From Trema orientale (Eukaryota; Streptophyta; Magnoliopsida; Rosales; Cannabaceae), in the NCBI GenBank assembly GCA_002914845.1, contig JXTC01000252.1, positions 128,124 through 192,123 on the forward strand: a DNA stretch of 64,000 bases. The letters run 5' to 3'. The translations under genes were made by a program, and so were the position numbers. Within the stretch, counting starts at the first letter, position 1; each line of letters starts with the position of its first letter. This document shows, in pieces, positions 25,083 through 35,427 of the stretch. Under the pieces are notes generated by a model that was given only the letters and a program-made list of their open reading frames with translations, did not search any database and was not told where the DNA came from.

Positions 25083-25916
25083 TGGGTGGTTTATTCTGCA
25101 AAATTGGCTATGAATTGTCTTAATTGTTATGAAATTACCATCTTTATCGGCTTGGATTCATTCTTTGATGTTTGACATAACCCTGGTCATATGTAATTAT
25201 TGTCACTCTTGTTCTATCTAATACAAATTGGATTGTCTTGAACAAATACAAATACAAATTGAATTAGCTTTCTGAAATATCGCTATCAAAACTATATTAG
25301 TTTTAAGTTGGACTTCGTAACTTTAAAGCAAGCATCAGGCATCCTTTTGACTTCAAAGTATATCTATGAGATCGAATCCTACTAATTAGCGGATCAGAAA
25401 TAAACGACAGAATTCTAAACGTAATCAATAGTATATTAGTACAGATATTTTCCTTGCTAAAACACGACACCCTCACCATATAAAATACATACATACATTA
25501 ATATTTAACTTTTTCCCTTGCAAATATCAGTGTTTTTTATATTTTATATTTAACTTTATAATACCTAGCACACGTCACGACATCATTCATTCATTTGTTT
25601 GTTTGTTTATGCCACTGGATGAAATTTCAAGGATACAGCCAAAGATGTCAATATATTACAGGTGGGTAAGAGCTAGGCTACCAAACTTTGGACAAGCAAA
25701 AAGTCTAGGCCGTCCACTTTCATCACTTTTTTAACAAGCACAATTTATTGCAAGATTGATAATCGGAATCCTGACTTTGAACTTTGGCAAGTATTTCTTA
25801 AAACCTTTAATCAAGTGATTCAAGACCATACGCAACACGAAGTGTGATAATTACATCAAAATCATCTCAAAACATACAAAATTTCAGCAAAAGGAAAAGA
25901 CAAATTGACAAGCATT
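25083..25916. other. Spacer after kinesin; left part of a segmental duplication
   Basis: No gene is recognised. From about 25268 to the N gap the sequence matches 30528-31255 closely in the same order (for example the stretch around ATATCGCTATCAAAA and that around GCATCAGGCATCC). It is therefore copy A of the tandemly duplicated metallothionein 3' flank. Confidence 0.75.
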
Positions 25917-26099
25917 NNNNNNNNNNNNNNNNNNNNNNNNNNNNNNNNNNNNNNNNNNNNNNNNNNNNNNNNNNNNNNNNNNNNNNNNNNNNNNNNNNNN
26001 NNNNNNNNNNNNNNNNNNNNNNNNNNNNNNNNNNNNNNNNNNNNNNNNNNNNNNNNNNNNNNNNNNNNNNNNNNNNNNNNNNNNNNNNNNNNNNNNNNN
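25917..26099. other. Assembly gap (183 N)
   Basis: All bases are N. The left edge corresponds to about 31255 and the right edge to about 31880 in the duplicated copy B. The missing sequence should therefore be near 630 bases, including the third exon of metallothionein copy A, unless that copy carries a deletion. Confidence 0.95.
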
Positions 26100-26132
26100 A
26101 AACAAAGAAAAAATAAAAAATAAAAAACATAC

Positions 26133-26469
26133 GCCTTCTCGGGTGCAACACCGATGATGAGGGTCTCAAAGGTGGCTTTCTCCGCATAGCTCAAGTCAGG
26201 GTACTCCCCGCACCTGCCAAAAAATCGTTCAGATCAACGGATTTTCTCACCAAAAAAACCAATTTAACGAAAATAACCATAAAAGAATAAATAAACCAGA
26301 AAACCTTCCGGGAAAATCGAATCGAATCTATAACTATAAGCGAACCAAACAATTAACAACTAACAAGAGGTCAAGGTAAACAAAAAAAGAAAAGAAAAAA
26401 GAAAAAAGAAACTCACGAACAGTTGTCTCCGCATTTGCAGCCGGATCCACACTTACAGCCACTGGACAT
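26133..26469 (-). CDS. Metallothionein copy A, incomplete (exons 1-2)
   Basis: Metallothioneins are small Cys-rich cytosolic proteins that bind Cu/Zn and buffer metals and redox stress. Exon 1 (26469-26417) and exon 2 (26213-26133) join as TC|G and encode [17 protein letters not shown], then [16 protein letters not shown] and ETLIIGVAPEKA. The Cys-rich C-terminal domain should lie in the N gap at 25917-26099. The linker is that of type 2 metallothionein, but the N-terminal domain lacks the paired-Cys start (MSCCGG) seen in copy B and shows only C-X-C motifs, as in type 1 proteins. It is a divergent tandem duplicate of the gene at 31672-32270. Because the splice sites and frame are intact in the visible part, it is probably functional. 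Confidence 0.82.
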
Positions 26470-26627
26470 TTTCGAGAGATGTTAATCGAAAATCGAAATG
26501 AAAAATAGGATTTTGGTAATCGATCAAAAGAACCGAAAATAAGATGAGATATCTCTTCTTTTTTCCTGATTGATGATGACGGAAAGGAATGGTAGAGCGA
26601 GTTTTCAGATGCCAGAGGAGGAGCTCA

Positions 26628-26689
26628 TTTTATAGTACAAAGGCACGAGAGAGAGAGAGAGAGAGTGAATGATCTCGACCGTCCACGTG
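26628..26689 (-). promoter_or_regulatory. Metallothionein A promoter: TATA box and G-box
   Basis: On the minus strand TATAAAA lies at 26634-26628 and CACGTG at 26689-26684, some 160 and 215 bases upstream of the start codon. Both are conserved in the duplicate promoter at 32396-32470. A GA repeat separates them in this copy. Confidence 0.55.
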
Positions 26690-27192
26690 TGATGATCTAA
26701 CGTCGTGTCGACGAAAGAAACGAATCAATCCATCTAACCTGCCTCACCACTTTCTTCCACGTAGCTGTCGTTTTTATCTCCTAATTAAAGAGTAGAGAGA
26801 GACCCCTATTGGATTTTGGTACAAGTTGGGGATCATGCCCTTCACTTGTAATTGAATTGCTGAATTGGCGCTTCTAGTCCCTTCTCGCGGTGTACGTCTT
26901 CTTTGATCATCCTAACCGTTTGATTCACTGTCGGTTTCATCAGAAGGTGATGGACGGTTCTGATTGGGAATGATGAATCGTGTAGTCATGGAACTCACCA
27001 ACCATTTGGGCAAAAACTATACGCCCACCACTAGAGTTCAAAGTTAAGCGCGAATAAACAAATGTTGGCTTGGGACTGTCAAAATATCTAAGTCGCTTCC
27101 TCAATACGGGCCCAAAATTGAATAAATAAACACATGAAAAAAAGTCGTATTTTTGTAAAATAGTTTTAATGTATCAATTTAGTACAAGATTT

Positions 27193-30100
27193 AGGTTTCA
27201 TTTAGAATTAAAAGTTTGGAGGAAAAAAAAATTCAATGGATTACATTTTTTTGTTTGGATTGAAAGAAATAAACGATAAAAATTTTATTTTAATATAAAC
27301 AAAAATTTAATTTAATGTTATTTTTTAGTACATTGAATTTTGACACATTAATTTATTAAAACAAAATATCAAAATAAGGTTCCATAAATTTTCAAGAAAA
27401 ATATTATTCGGGGTCGTAGTTGTGCTCTGGATTAATTAGTGTGACCTGTACTTAGTTATAACAAAGCAGATGATAATTGGATTAGAACATTAGAATGCAC
27501 AGCAGAAAGGGTTATCACAACACTTCCACGTGTCGAAAAAAGATAGGCGGTCGCAATGAGAATAACTCTTCCTACGTATTTCGACAAGATTGGCGGTTGC
27601 AATGATGACTCACTTAGTATACATAGGAATAAGCAGGAATAAAATAATATTAAAAGTTGACGGATGCGAATAAACTGACCATATTGTCAACTGAAGACTA
27701 GAAGTAATATAATAATGCAATAAATAAATAAACAAGGAATAAAATATTACTAGTTGACTGAGGCGAATAAACCGACAATGGTGTCAACTAGAAGTTAGCA
27801 ACAGAAATAAAGTGCAAAAAAATAAATAGTTAGAAATTGACGAATGCGATACCGTCCATATGCCAGTTTTGGTTAATTAGAGGAGTTAGAATTACGAGGC
27901 GGTAAGTCCAGCCATATTGTACGAAATAATAATAATGACTGAAATTAAAGTGCTGAAATTTAAATAAAGCAATGTGATCGGTTGTGAACGAAAACAACAC
28001 AGATCACTAAATAAATGCGCACAATAATTAAAAGGGGAGCAAAGTAGCCGATTGCACTTAAGGCAGCAATACAGATTACTTTACGGGGAAGGAAAAACGG
28101 AGTAATTGATCCCACTTAGAGCAGCAATATAAATTACCCGTCAGATCGTAGAGATGCTAGACAGATATGTATATATATATAATATAGAGAACACAACACC
28201 TCGAACTTGTGCTACCGGTCAAGCACAAAATTATGAAGAGTAGCTCGGTACCCAAAGATCACTATAATATATAATATGTGATGTTAATAATGATGATAAT
28301 AAAGATAGAGATATATATGAATGTGTATATAGGTGTATATATATGTGTGTGTACACGTGTATGAATTTGTGTACGTGTGTGTAGGAACTTGATGAACAAG
28401 TTTAGTGAAAGATCCAAATAAAATAAAAATGAATAAATGACAAAGCATGACCACAGTGGGAAGGAAAGATGGTAATGATAATATATGGAGTTGTATAGTT
28501 GAACAAAAATCTAAGAGAAGCCGTGCTTGTTTCTGAGACTTGTGAAAGTAGTCTTGATAGAAATGAATGGAGACGATGGTGATAATAGCTTAGAGCAAAT
28601 AACAAAGTAATAGAGAATAGTCAATGATCAAAGTGGAGGATATGTTGACAAATGCTTCACGTGAGAGTATAGAAATCATTAATGGTGAAGAAAGGACATC
28701 AAGGCTTCAATACTAACACAAGAGAGAGAGATGGAGATAAGAACAAAGAGAGGAAAAGAAATGGATTTGTATTAAGAGTAAAAAAAAAAAATGAACCGGT
28801 CCTTATATTAGAACAAAGCCTTTATATATATAGGCAAACAAGCGGTTGAAACAATGACAAGAGCCTAAGAGCATTTCTATAGCTGATACATCTTGTGCTA
28901 GGTGTCATCTCCTAAGATGAGAACATTGGTTTATTTGACACCTAGCTAGGAAGAAGCGGTCCAACAGAAGCTTGACACGTGGCCCAATTGTGTTGTGATA
29001 TGTAGCATCATATTAATGTGGCACAAACACCTTGATGATTTGGCATGAAATTGACAGTCCTCCAATGAAAAATTGACACGTCAAATTTTCTTAATTGACC
29101 ACAAATTGCACAATTATCACATTATTTATGACTTAATATTTTTAGTTAGTGACTAATTACAAAAAATTGTCACACTCTAAAACAAGTATTTTTCTCTTTT
29201 TTTTTTTTTTCTCTGACTTTATCTATATATGCTAAAGTTGGGCGGGATATCACTATAGAAATAACTATTTTTATTGTACAAATAACAGTCTTATTTTTTC
29301 TGTAAATTTTAGTGGCCTGATTTGTGATTTTACTGAGGTAACCTTATATCATGTACTTTCGGTGATGGATATTTGTGGGGTTCTAGGGGAATTTTTGTGG
29401 CTTTGGTAATTCCGCTCGACTGCTCATCATCACTTCTTTGCATCGTTTCGATGCTTTCTGGCTTATCTGTCTTCTCGATCCTTCGTTTTGATTTCATATA
29501 TTCCATTTTTAACTATTTTTTCCCCTGATTTCTTTCCTTAAAATCGTTTTTTTCATTGATTCATAATTTTGACCAGCCTCTATTCACTTGGTAGTTTTTG
29601 GGTAATTTTATATTATACTTCCATGATTTTTCTCCTATTATGTGAGTAATATAACGTATATGGCAGATTTTTTCACATATTGAAAATATTTCATGTATTT
29701 ATTTAATTATCAGAAATAATTTTTTACTATAAGTAGAAGATTATTTCTCAGGTAGCAAATTAGATACTTGAAAGTATATTATCTTATACGTTTGCCATAT
29801 ATTGATAATTCTTTGATATATATGAGCCAAACATTGTATATATCTCTAATTTTATTTTAATATATTCACCTGTATATATTACATGATTATAGTAAGCATA
29901 AACAATTCATCATATGTGATTAATGATAAAGAGTTCTGCTGATTTTATTGAGAAAGAGAAGGATGGAGATTTTAGTGTGGAAGAAAGCGAAGGAAGAAAA
30001 AAAATACATTGTAATTGACATTATTGTAAAATTATTGGGAACATTTAAATGTTATTATGTACTGAATTTTGTTACATGTATGGTTTAATACTTTATTTAT

Positions 30101-30270
30101 TCTCTATCTGAATTTAAGATTTTTAATTCTGTATCTAATGGAAAATAATTTCTTTTTTCTATTTTTCCTTTTTTTTTATGACAAAGTTTTTGGGTAATAA
30201 AATAGAAGTGTAACTAACTTAGAGAATTTGTATCCTAGAGCATATATTTAGAATCTGAAACTTCAAATTA
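27193..30270. other. Repeat-derived spacer between the two metallothionein copies
   Basis: No protein gene was recognised. On the minus strand 28830-28700 looks like an LTR-type promoter: a TATATATATAAAGG box is followed by a CT-rich leader. Upstream of it, Myc-like CACGTG or CACGTGTC motifs occur near 28975, so a minus-oriented LTR or another transposon remnant is plausible across about 27400-29130. TATATGTGTG microsatellites occur at 28290-28380. Confidence 0.4.
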
Positions 30271-30410
30271 CAATATTGAGACTGTTTGTTCATCAGGCAA
30301 TCCTCAATATTAGGCTCCTGTTGATTCCACAGTTTTCAGACTTCAGTAATGACTCCGAATTGCTGTAGTTGGGATCCATATTTGATCCTGGCTTAGATTC
30401 TACACCTTCA
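30271..30410 (-). pseudogene. MYB3R last-exon fragment
   Basis: These 140 bases match 10302-10442 in the last coding exon of the MYB3R gene, in the same orientation, with about eight differences by eye. A 1-base deletion (CTCCTG versus CTCCCTG) breaks the frame. No other part of the MYB3R gene is visible nearby. It is a broken fragment and not a gene. Confidence 0.85.
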
Positions 30411-30501
30411 ACTTGGACTAACTAGTGTTTCAGCTGAGTGATCCATATTTGATCCTGTTTCAGCTGAGTGATTTGGAGAAGATAAGCCTTTCATCTAAGT
30501 G
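30411..30501 (+). pseudogene. Kinesin exon-12 fragments mixed with a MYB3R piece
   Basis: Bases about 30463-30500 match the end of intron 11 and exon 12 of the kinesin-10 gene (24779-24820: TTTCAGCTGAGTGATTTGG and what follows). A second, shorter copy of TGTTTCAGCTGAGTGAT lies at about 30426-30442 and is joined to a repeat of the MYB3R piece CCATATTTGATCCTG. GACTAACTAGTGT (about 30416-30428) also occurs in kinesin intron 12 near 24950. The block is a mosaic and codes for nothing. Confidence 0.75.
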
Positions 30502-31671
30502 TCATCTATTGCATAACCGTTCTATTTGAAATATCGCTATCAAAATTATATTAGTTTTAAGTTGACTCTGTAACTTTAAACTTTAAAGCAAGCATCAGGC
30601 ATCCTTTTGACTTCACGGTATATCTATGAAGTCGAATCCCACTAATTCGCGGATCAGAAATAAACACGACATAATTCTAAAAGTACTCACTAGTATATTA
30701 TTAGTACAGATATTTTCCTTGCCACATGCAAAATATAAAACACGACACCCTCACAATATAAAATAGAAACGTACATTAATATTTAATTTTTTCCGTAGCA
30801 AATATCAGTCTGTTTTTTATATTTTATATTTAAATATATAATATTAGAGCACGTCACGACATCATTCATTCATTCATTGGTTGTTTTTTTTTTTTTTTTT
30901 TTGGGCTGAAAACGCTCATACATTTGTTTGTTTGTTTGTTTATGCCATTGGATGAAATTTCACGGAGATGTCAATATATTACAGATGGGTAAGAAGTAGG
31001 CTACGAAACTTTCGACAAGCTAGCAAAAGTCTAGGCCGTCCACTTTCATCACTTTAACGAGCACAAATTATTGCATGATTGATAATCGGAATCCTGACTA
31101 TGAAGTATGAACTATGGCAAGTATTTCTTAAAACTTTAATCGAGTGATCCGACCGACCAAAGACCATACGCAACACGAAGTGTGATAATTACATCAAAAT
31201 CATCTCAAAACATACAAAATTTCAGCAAAAGGAAAAGACAAATTGACAAGCATTTTTAAGTAGAAAGGTAAAGAGTCTTTCATTCATTCACGCAATTAAA
31301 AAAACTCGAAACTCTTTTCCACCATACAAAGTTTCTTTTCTACTCAGCTCCAACACAGCAGAGACAGAGACAGAGACAGAGACAGAGACGGAGTCAAACA
31401 TAGATTAACTACTAGTACTCGTTACATTCAGTGCACAAACCACGAACCAGGGACGGACAGAGACAGGGACCATGACTTTTTATTAGTACCCTTCCGGGGA
31501 ATCCAAGGCTACTAAGATCAGCCCAAAGGGACAAAGCTATGGCTACTTTATTGTAACATAGAGTCCTAAAACAACACCACCACAAACACAGACCCTTTTA
31601 GATTTTTACCAGATACTAGTTATTTTCTTCAGGTTGTCTTTGCTTCAAAAGGATAAGTTGAGAGTTTTGTC

Positions 31672-32270
31672 TCATTTACAGGTGCATGGGTCGCACTTGC
31701 AGCTAGATCCGCACTTGCAGCCGTCGTTCTCTGCTCCCACGCCCATCTCAGACCCCTCCAACATAAGTCTGTTAATATATAAAAATCATTAACATCCCCC
31801 CCCCCCAAAAAAAAGCAAAATTAATTAACTTTCCATAAAATTTTCTCGGAAAACAAAAAAACAAACAAACAAAAAATTAAAAATTAAAAACTTACGCCTT
31901 CTCGGGTGTAACACCAATGATGAGGGTCTCAGAGGTGGTTTTCTCGGCGTAGCTCAAGTCAGGGTACATCTTGCACCTGCCAAAAATTCGTTCAGATCAA
32001 ACGGATTTTCTCCATATCAAAAAAAAAAAAAAAAAAAACCCTCCAATTAATGAAAATAACCATAAAAGAACAAATAGACCAGCAAAATCTTCCAGGAAAA
32101 TCGAATGGAGTCTATAACAATAAGAGAACCAAACAATTAACAACTAACAAGAGGTCAAGGTAAACACCAAAAAAGAAGAAAAGAAAAGAAAGAAAGAAAA
32201 CTCACCCTCCACAGCCGTTGCCGCATTTGCAGCCGGATCCACAGCCACAGTTTCCTCCACAGCAAGACAT
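31672..32270 (-). CDS. MT2: Type 2 metallothionein, copy B (complete)
   Basis: This cytosolic Cys-rich protein binds Cu/Zn through thiolate clusters. Three exons, 32270-32206, 31976-31896 and 31768-31672, join in frame to 80 residues, the normal type 2 length. The N-terminal domain begins [17 protein letters not shown], the diagnostic CC motif of plant type 2. The Cys-free linker reads [19 protein letters not shown], and the C-terminal domain is [16 protein letters not shown] followed by TGA. Eight Cys lie in the N-terminal cluster and six in the C-terminal cluster. The first join is GG|G and the second GC|A. Copy A at 26133-26469 has the same intron positions. In Arabidopsis MT2B occupies the matching place beside the kinesin (from memory). 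Confidence 0.95.
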
Positions 32271-32395
32271 TTTCGAGAGACGTTAATCGAAATGAGAAAT
32301 GGGAAATGGGATTGTTAATAGATCAAAAGAACCGGACAAGATTAAATGATGATGGAATGGTAGAGCGAGTCTTCAGACGTTAGGGGAGGAGCTCA

Positions 32396-32470
32396 TTTTA
32401 TAGTACAACTACAGAGGGAGGGAGATACTTTGTGTGTGTGCGTGAGTGAACGATCTCGACCGACCACGTG
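32396..32470 (-). promoter_or_regulatory. Metallothionein B promoter: TATA box and G-box
   Basis: On the minus strand TATAAAA lies at 32402-32396 and CACGTG at 32470-32465, in the same arrangement as in copy A. Conservation of both motifs after the duplication argues for function. Confidence 0.55.
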
Positions 32471-32983
32471 TGATGATCTAACGTCATGTCTATCCAAGCA
32501 ACAAATCAACCCATCCAACTTCCACGTACCTATCGTTTTTATCTCTAAAGTGTAGAGAGGGACCCCTATTGGATATTGGTACAAGTGGCAGTGGGGATCA
32601 TGCCCTTCACTTGTTATTGAATTGCTGAATTGGCGCTTCTGGCCTCTTCTCGAGGTGTATGTCTTCTTTGGCCATCCTAACCGTTCGATCCATTGTCGGT
32701 TTCATCGGAAGGTGATGGACGGTTCTGATTGGGGGTGATGAAGCGTGTAGTTATGGAACCCACCGACCATTTGGGCAAAACTATACCCCAACCACTACTC
32801 TCCAGTCTCTCACTAAACCACACACTAGAGTTGAAAGTTGAACGCAAATAAACAGTGTTGGCTTGGGACTGTCAAAATATCTGGGTCGCTTCCTCAATAC
32901 GGCAACAAAAATAAATAAATACATGAAAAAAAGTCGTATTCTAGTAAAATAGTTTTAATGTATCAATTTAGTACAAGATTTAA

Positions 32984-35000
32984 TTTGTTCTTCTTAACTT
33001 TCTGGATAGACCCCAATGTCTCATTTATTGAGAATTGAGTTAGTACCTTACTGTTTTCCAGAAAAGGAAATAATTATAATAAAGGGGAACTTGGCATTAA
33101 TGGAATCAAAGAGGCGCAACTCCGCCAAGGAAGAGGCCATACTTGATGGCATACAGGAACCAGGTTCGTGCATTGTGCAAGTCTAGTTTCCAGTTCTCAA
33201 AGCAAAATATTAAATTTATAATAATTATTACCATTTAATACTAAATACTAATGTCAGTATGCCATTTTATTAATGTTCATGAATGATTTTTCCACGCATT
33301 AAATGGTTTGGGACGAATCTGATAGCATGCATATTCTCGTATTAGAACTTCAATAAACTGATAGCATGAAATTTGAAAGAGGAATGTTATGGGTACTATT
33401 ATTGCTTATCACCGCGTGAGATGTAATTTTTTTATAAGTAATTACTATAATTAATAAATTGTTGTGTTTCTCATAAGTTCCATCTATAATTGTTATATGC
33501 GCCGTTTGAGATTCCTTTTAAATTATACATTTAAAAGTCATTAGGCAAAAAACGAGATGGGGTAGTTGTCTAATAAACTGTTTTTGGTCAACAAATTTTG
33601 TTAAATTACCAAATTGACCCATAATAATGAGCTCACACATTATATACTCAATTTAGAAATACATCTCAATAAATATTTGTCAGTATTATTTATGAGAATA
33701 TACATATAATCAGATTAGAATTCCTCCATGCTACTGTTATCCCCCGCTTAAATAGAAAAAAAAAAGGACAAAATTACCGAATCGACGAATGTCAACAAGC
33801 CAGGCAAATACTTTTTAATTTATCTTTTTTCATATATGTGTAAATTGGAAATTTAGACAGGTTAGAAAGGTACTAATTCTTTGAAATAAATAAACATTTT
33901 GTCACTAATTTATCAGATCTCCTCCCCTTGAAAAGGTCCGCCAAGAGACCGATACTGATTTACCTAACCAACTTAATAAGTAATCCGCAAACAAATATTA
34001 CAAATAGATATGATTATGATTATATTTGTTACTTATAAATTATCATTATGCCCCATCATGTGTCAACCATATCTAATATGCCAAAAACCACTATGAGTGC
34101 TCTTAGAAGCGCCACAAATTTTTAAATGTTTAAAAATATTAAACTGAAAAAACTATGAAGAGAGTGAGAGAGAGAGGAATTCAATATATCATGGATATGG
34201 ATTCTTTCATCCACTAGGCAATAAAAAAGACTTAAAACTGAAAAAAGGGTGGTTCGCTTTCACTTTCACTTCTCTTCTTTCTTTATCTTTATATCTTGTA
34301 CCTCTGTAACGTTGCATTCTTTTGGTACAAAAAGGGCACTTAGTTTCTTTGCTGCACATGGGCTAAAAACAATCATGCCCAACTGAACTTTGTTTGAAGA
34401 TTAATAAGCTCCATCGAACAAGGACTAGACGATTTTGGATTTGGACCCACAGAGATGCATTGTGGTGGACCCTAATTGAACATCGGCCGTTACCCCCTCT
34501 ACTTTTTATTTCTCTATATATGCTTTATGAAAGCAGCCCCAGCTCCATTATATTCTTTATCTTTTAGGCCTTTGTGTTCGTTCCATTATTATTATTGTTG
34601 TTATTATTACTATTAACTATTCAGGATTCATTACTCTATCTTCTCGACCCCATATCTTGACTTAAAATTGAAGATGAAGTTGAGTTTTTGTCACAATCCA
34701 CAAATCTATTCTATTCTATTGGCCTATATTACAAGTGGTGTTTGAGAGTGTCATTCACATACACTAAGATACACGTTCAACCCAGTCCTACTCCGACCTA
34801 CACACATTAATCATTTGCCAGTGCCACTGCACTAGTTTGGTTTTAAAGCCCAAACATTTTTTTTTTTTTTAAATTTTTTCAAAAGGAGGTTTTATCTTTA
34901 CTTATAATTCTTTTATATATTATTGTAAGCATTATCTATATGAATACTTTTGATGCGTCTAAAAGTCACACGTGGATGTTACCAAATTGAAAGGGTTACT
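32984..35000. other. Intergenic, metallothionein B to tRNA-Lys
   Basis: AT-rich DNA with no recognised gene. A short repeat-family copy at about 33372-33480 resembles 45066-45165. Other content is homopolymers and (TTA)n near 34588-34612. Confidence 0.45.
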
Positions 35001-35007
35001 AAAAAAA
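35001..35007 (-). terminator. Pol III terminator of tRNA-Lys
   Basis: A run of seven T on the minus strand begins 12 bases after the 3' end of the tRNA, a typical RNA polymerase III stop signal. Confidence 0.7.
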
Positions 35008-35018
35008 TTGATAGTTCA

Positions 35019-35091
35019 CGCCCACCGTGGGGCTCGAACCCACGACCACAAGGTTAAGAGCCTTGCGCTCTACCGACTGAGCTAGACGGGC
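35019..35091 (-). tRNA. tRNA-Lys (anticodon CUU)
   Basis: The 73-base sequence folds into the cloverleaf. The acceptor stem pairs GCCCGTC with the 3' GGTGGGC region, the D arm is TAGCTCAGTCGGTAGAGC (internal A box), and the T arm is GGTTCGAGCC (B box). The anticodon loop reads CTCTTAA with anticodon CTT at minus-strand 35058-35056. No intron is present, and CCA is not encoded, as expected for a plant nuclear tRNA. The sequence matches the standard eukaryotic tRNA-Lys pattern. Confidence 0.95.
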
Positions 35092-35427
35092 TTGTTGCAG
35101 GTTGCCATCTCACGTGGTTAAAAGAAAGATTTTTTTCTTTTTTGAAAGAGGCTTCATCATGTTAATACAACGAAAGACTATTCATGGATAAAGAGAACAA
35201 AATAAAGCCGATATAAGAAAAAATAACACTCTTTAATACCCATAATTAGCAGCACTATGAAAACACTGTAAAATATACAGAATAAGTTACTCTCTCAATG
35301 AACTCTTTCTACTAATCTATACGACATGTAATACTTTCATACTTCCACTACTCTGTGTCTGTCTATCTCTCTCCTCTCATGCTTTTTTTTTTTTCCCCCT
35401 TTTTTCCTTTTTAAAAACAGAAAAGTA

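Larger units (their letters stand above)
25268..27192. repeat. Segmental duplication, copy A (metallothionein region)
   Basis: The stretch contains the 3' flank, coding exons 1 and 2, introns, promoter and upstream DNA of metallothionein copy A. It aligns by eye with 30528-32983 along its whole length apart from small indels and the N gap. The upstream match ends at GTACAAGATTTA in both copies (about 27192 and 32983). Confidence 0.8.
30528..32983. repeat. Segmental duplication, copy B (metallothionein region)
   Basis: This is the partner of 25268-27192. It is longer because the N gap in copy A hides part of the 3' region and because of a T-rich insertion near 30884-30915. A GAGACA hexamer repeat lies at about 31363-31390. 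Confidence 0.8.
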
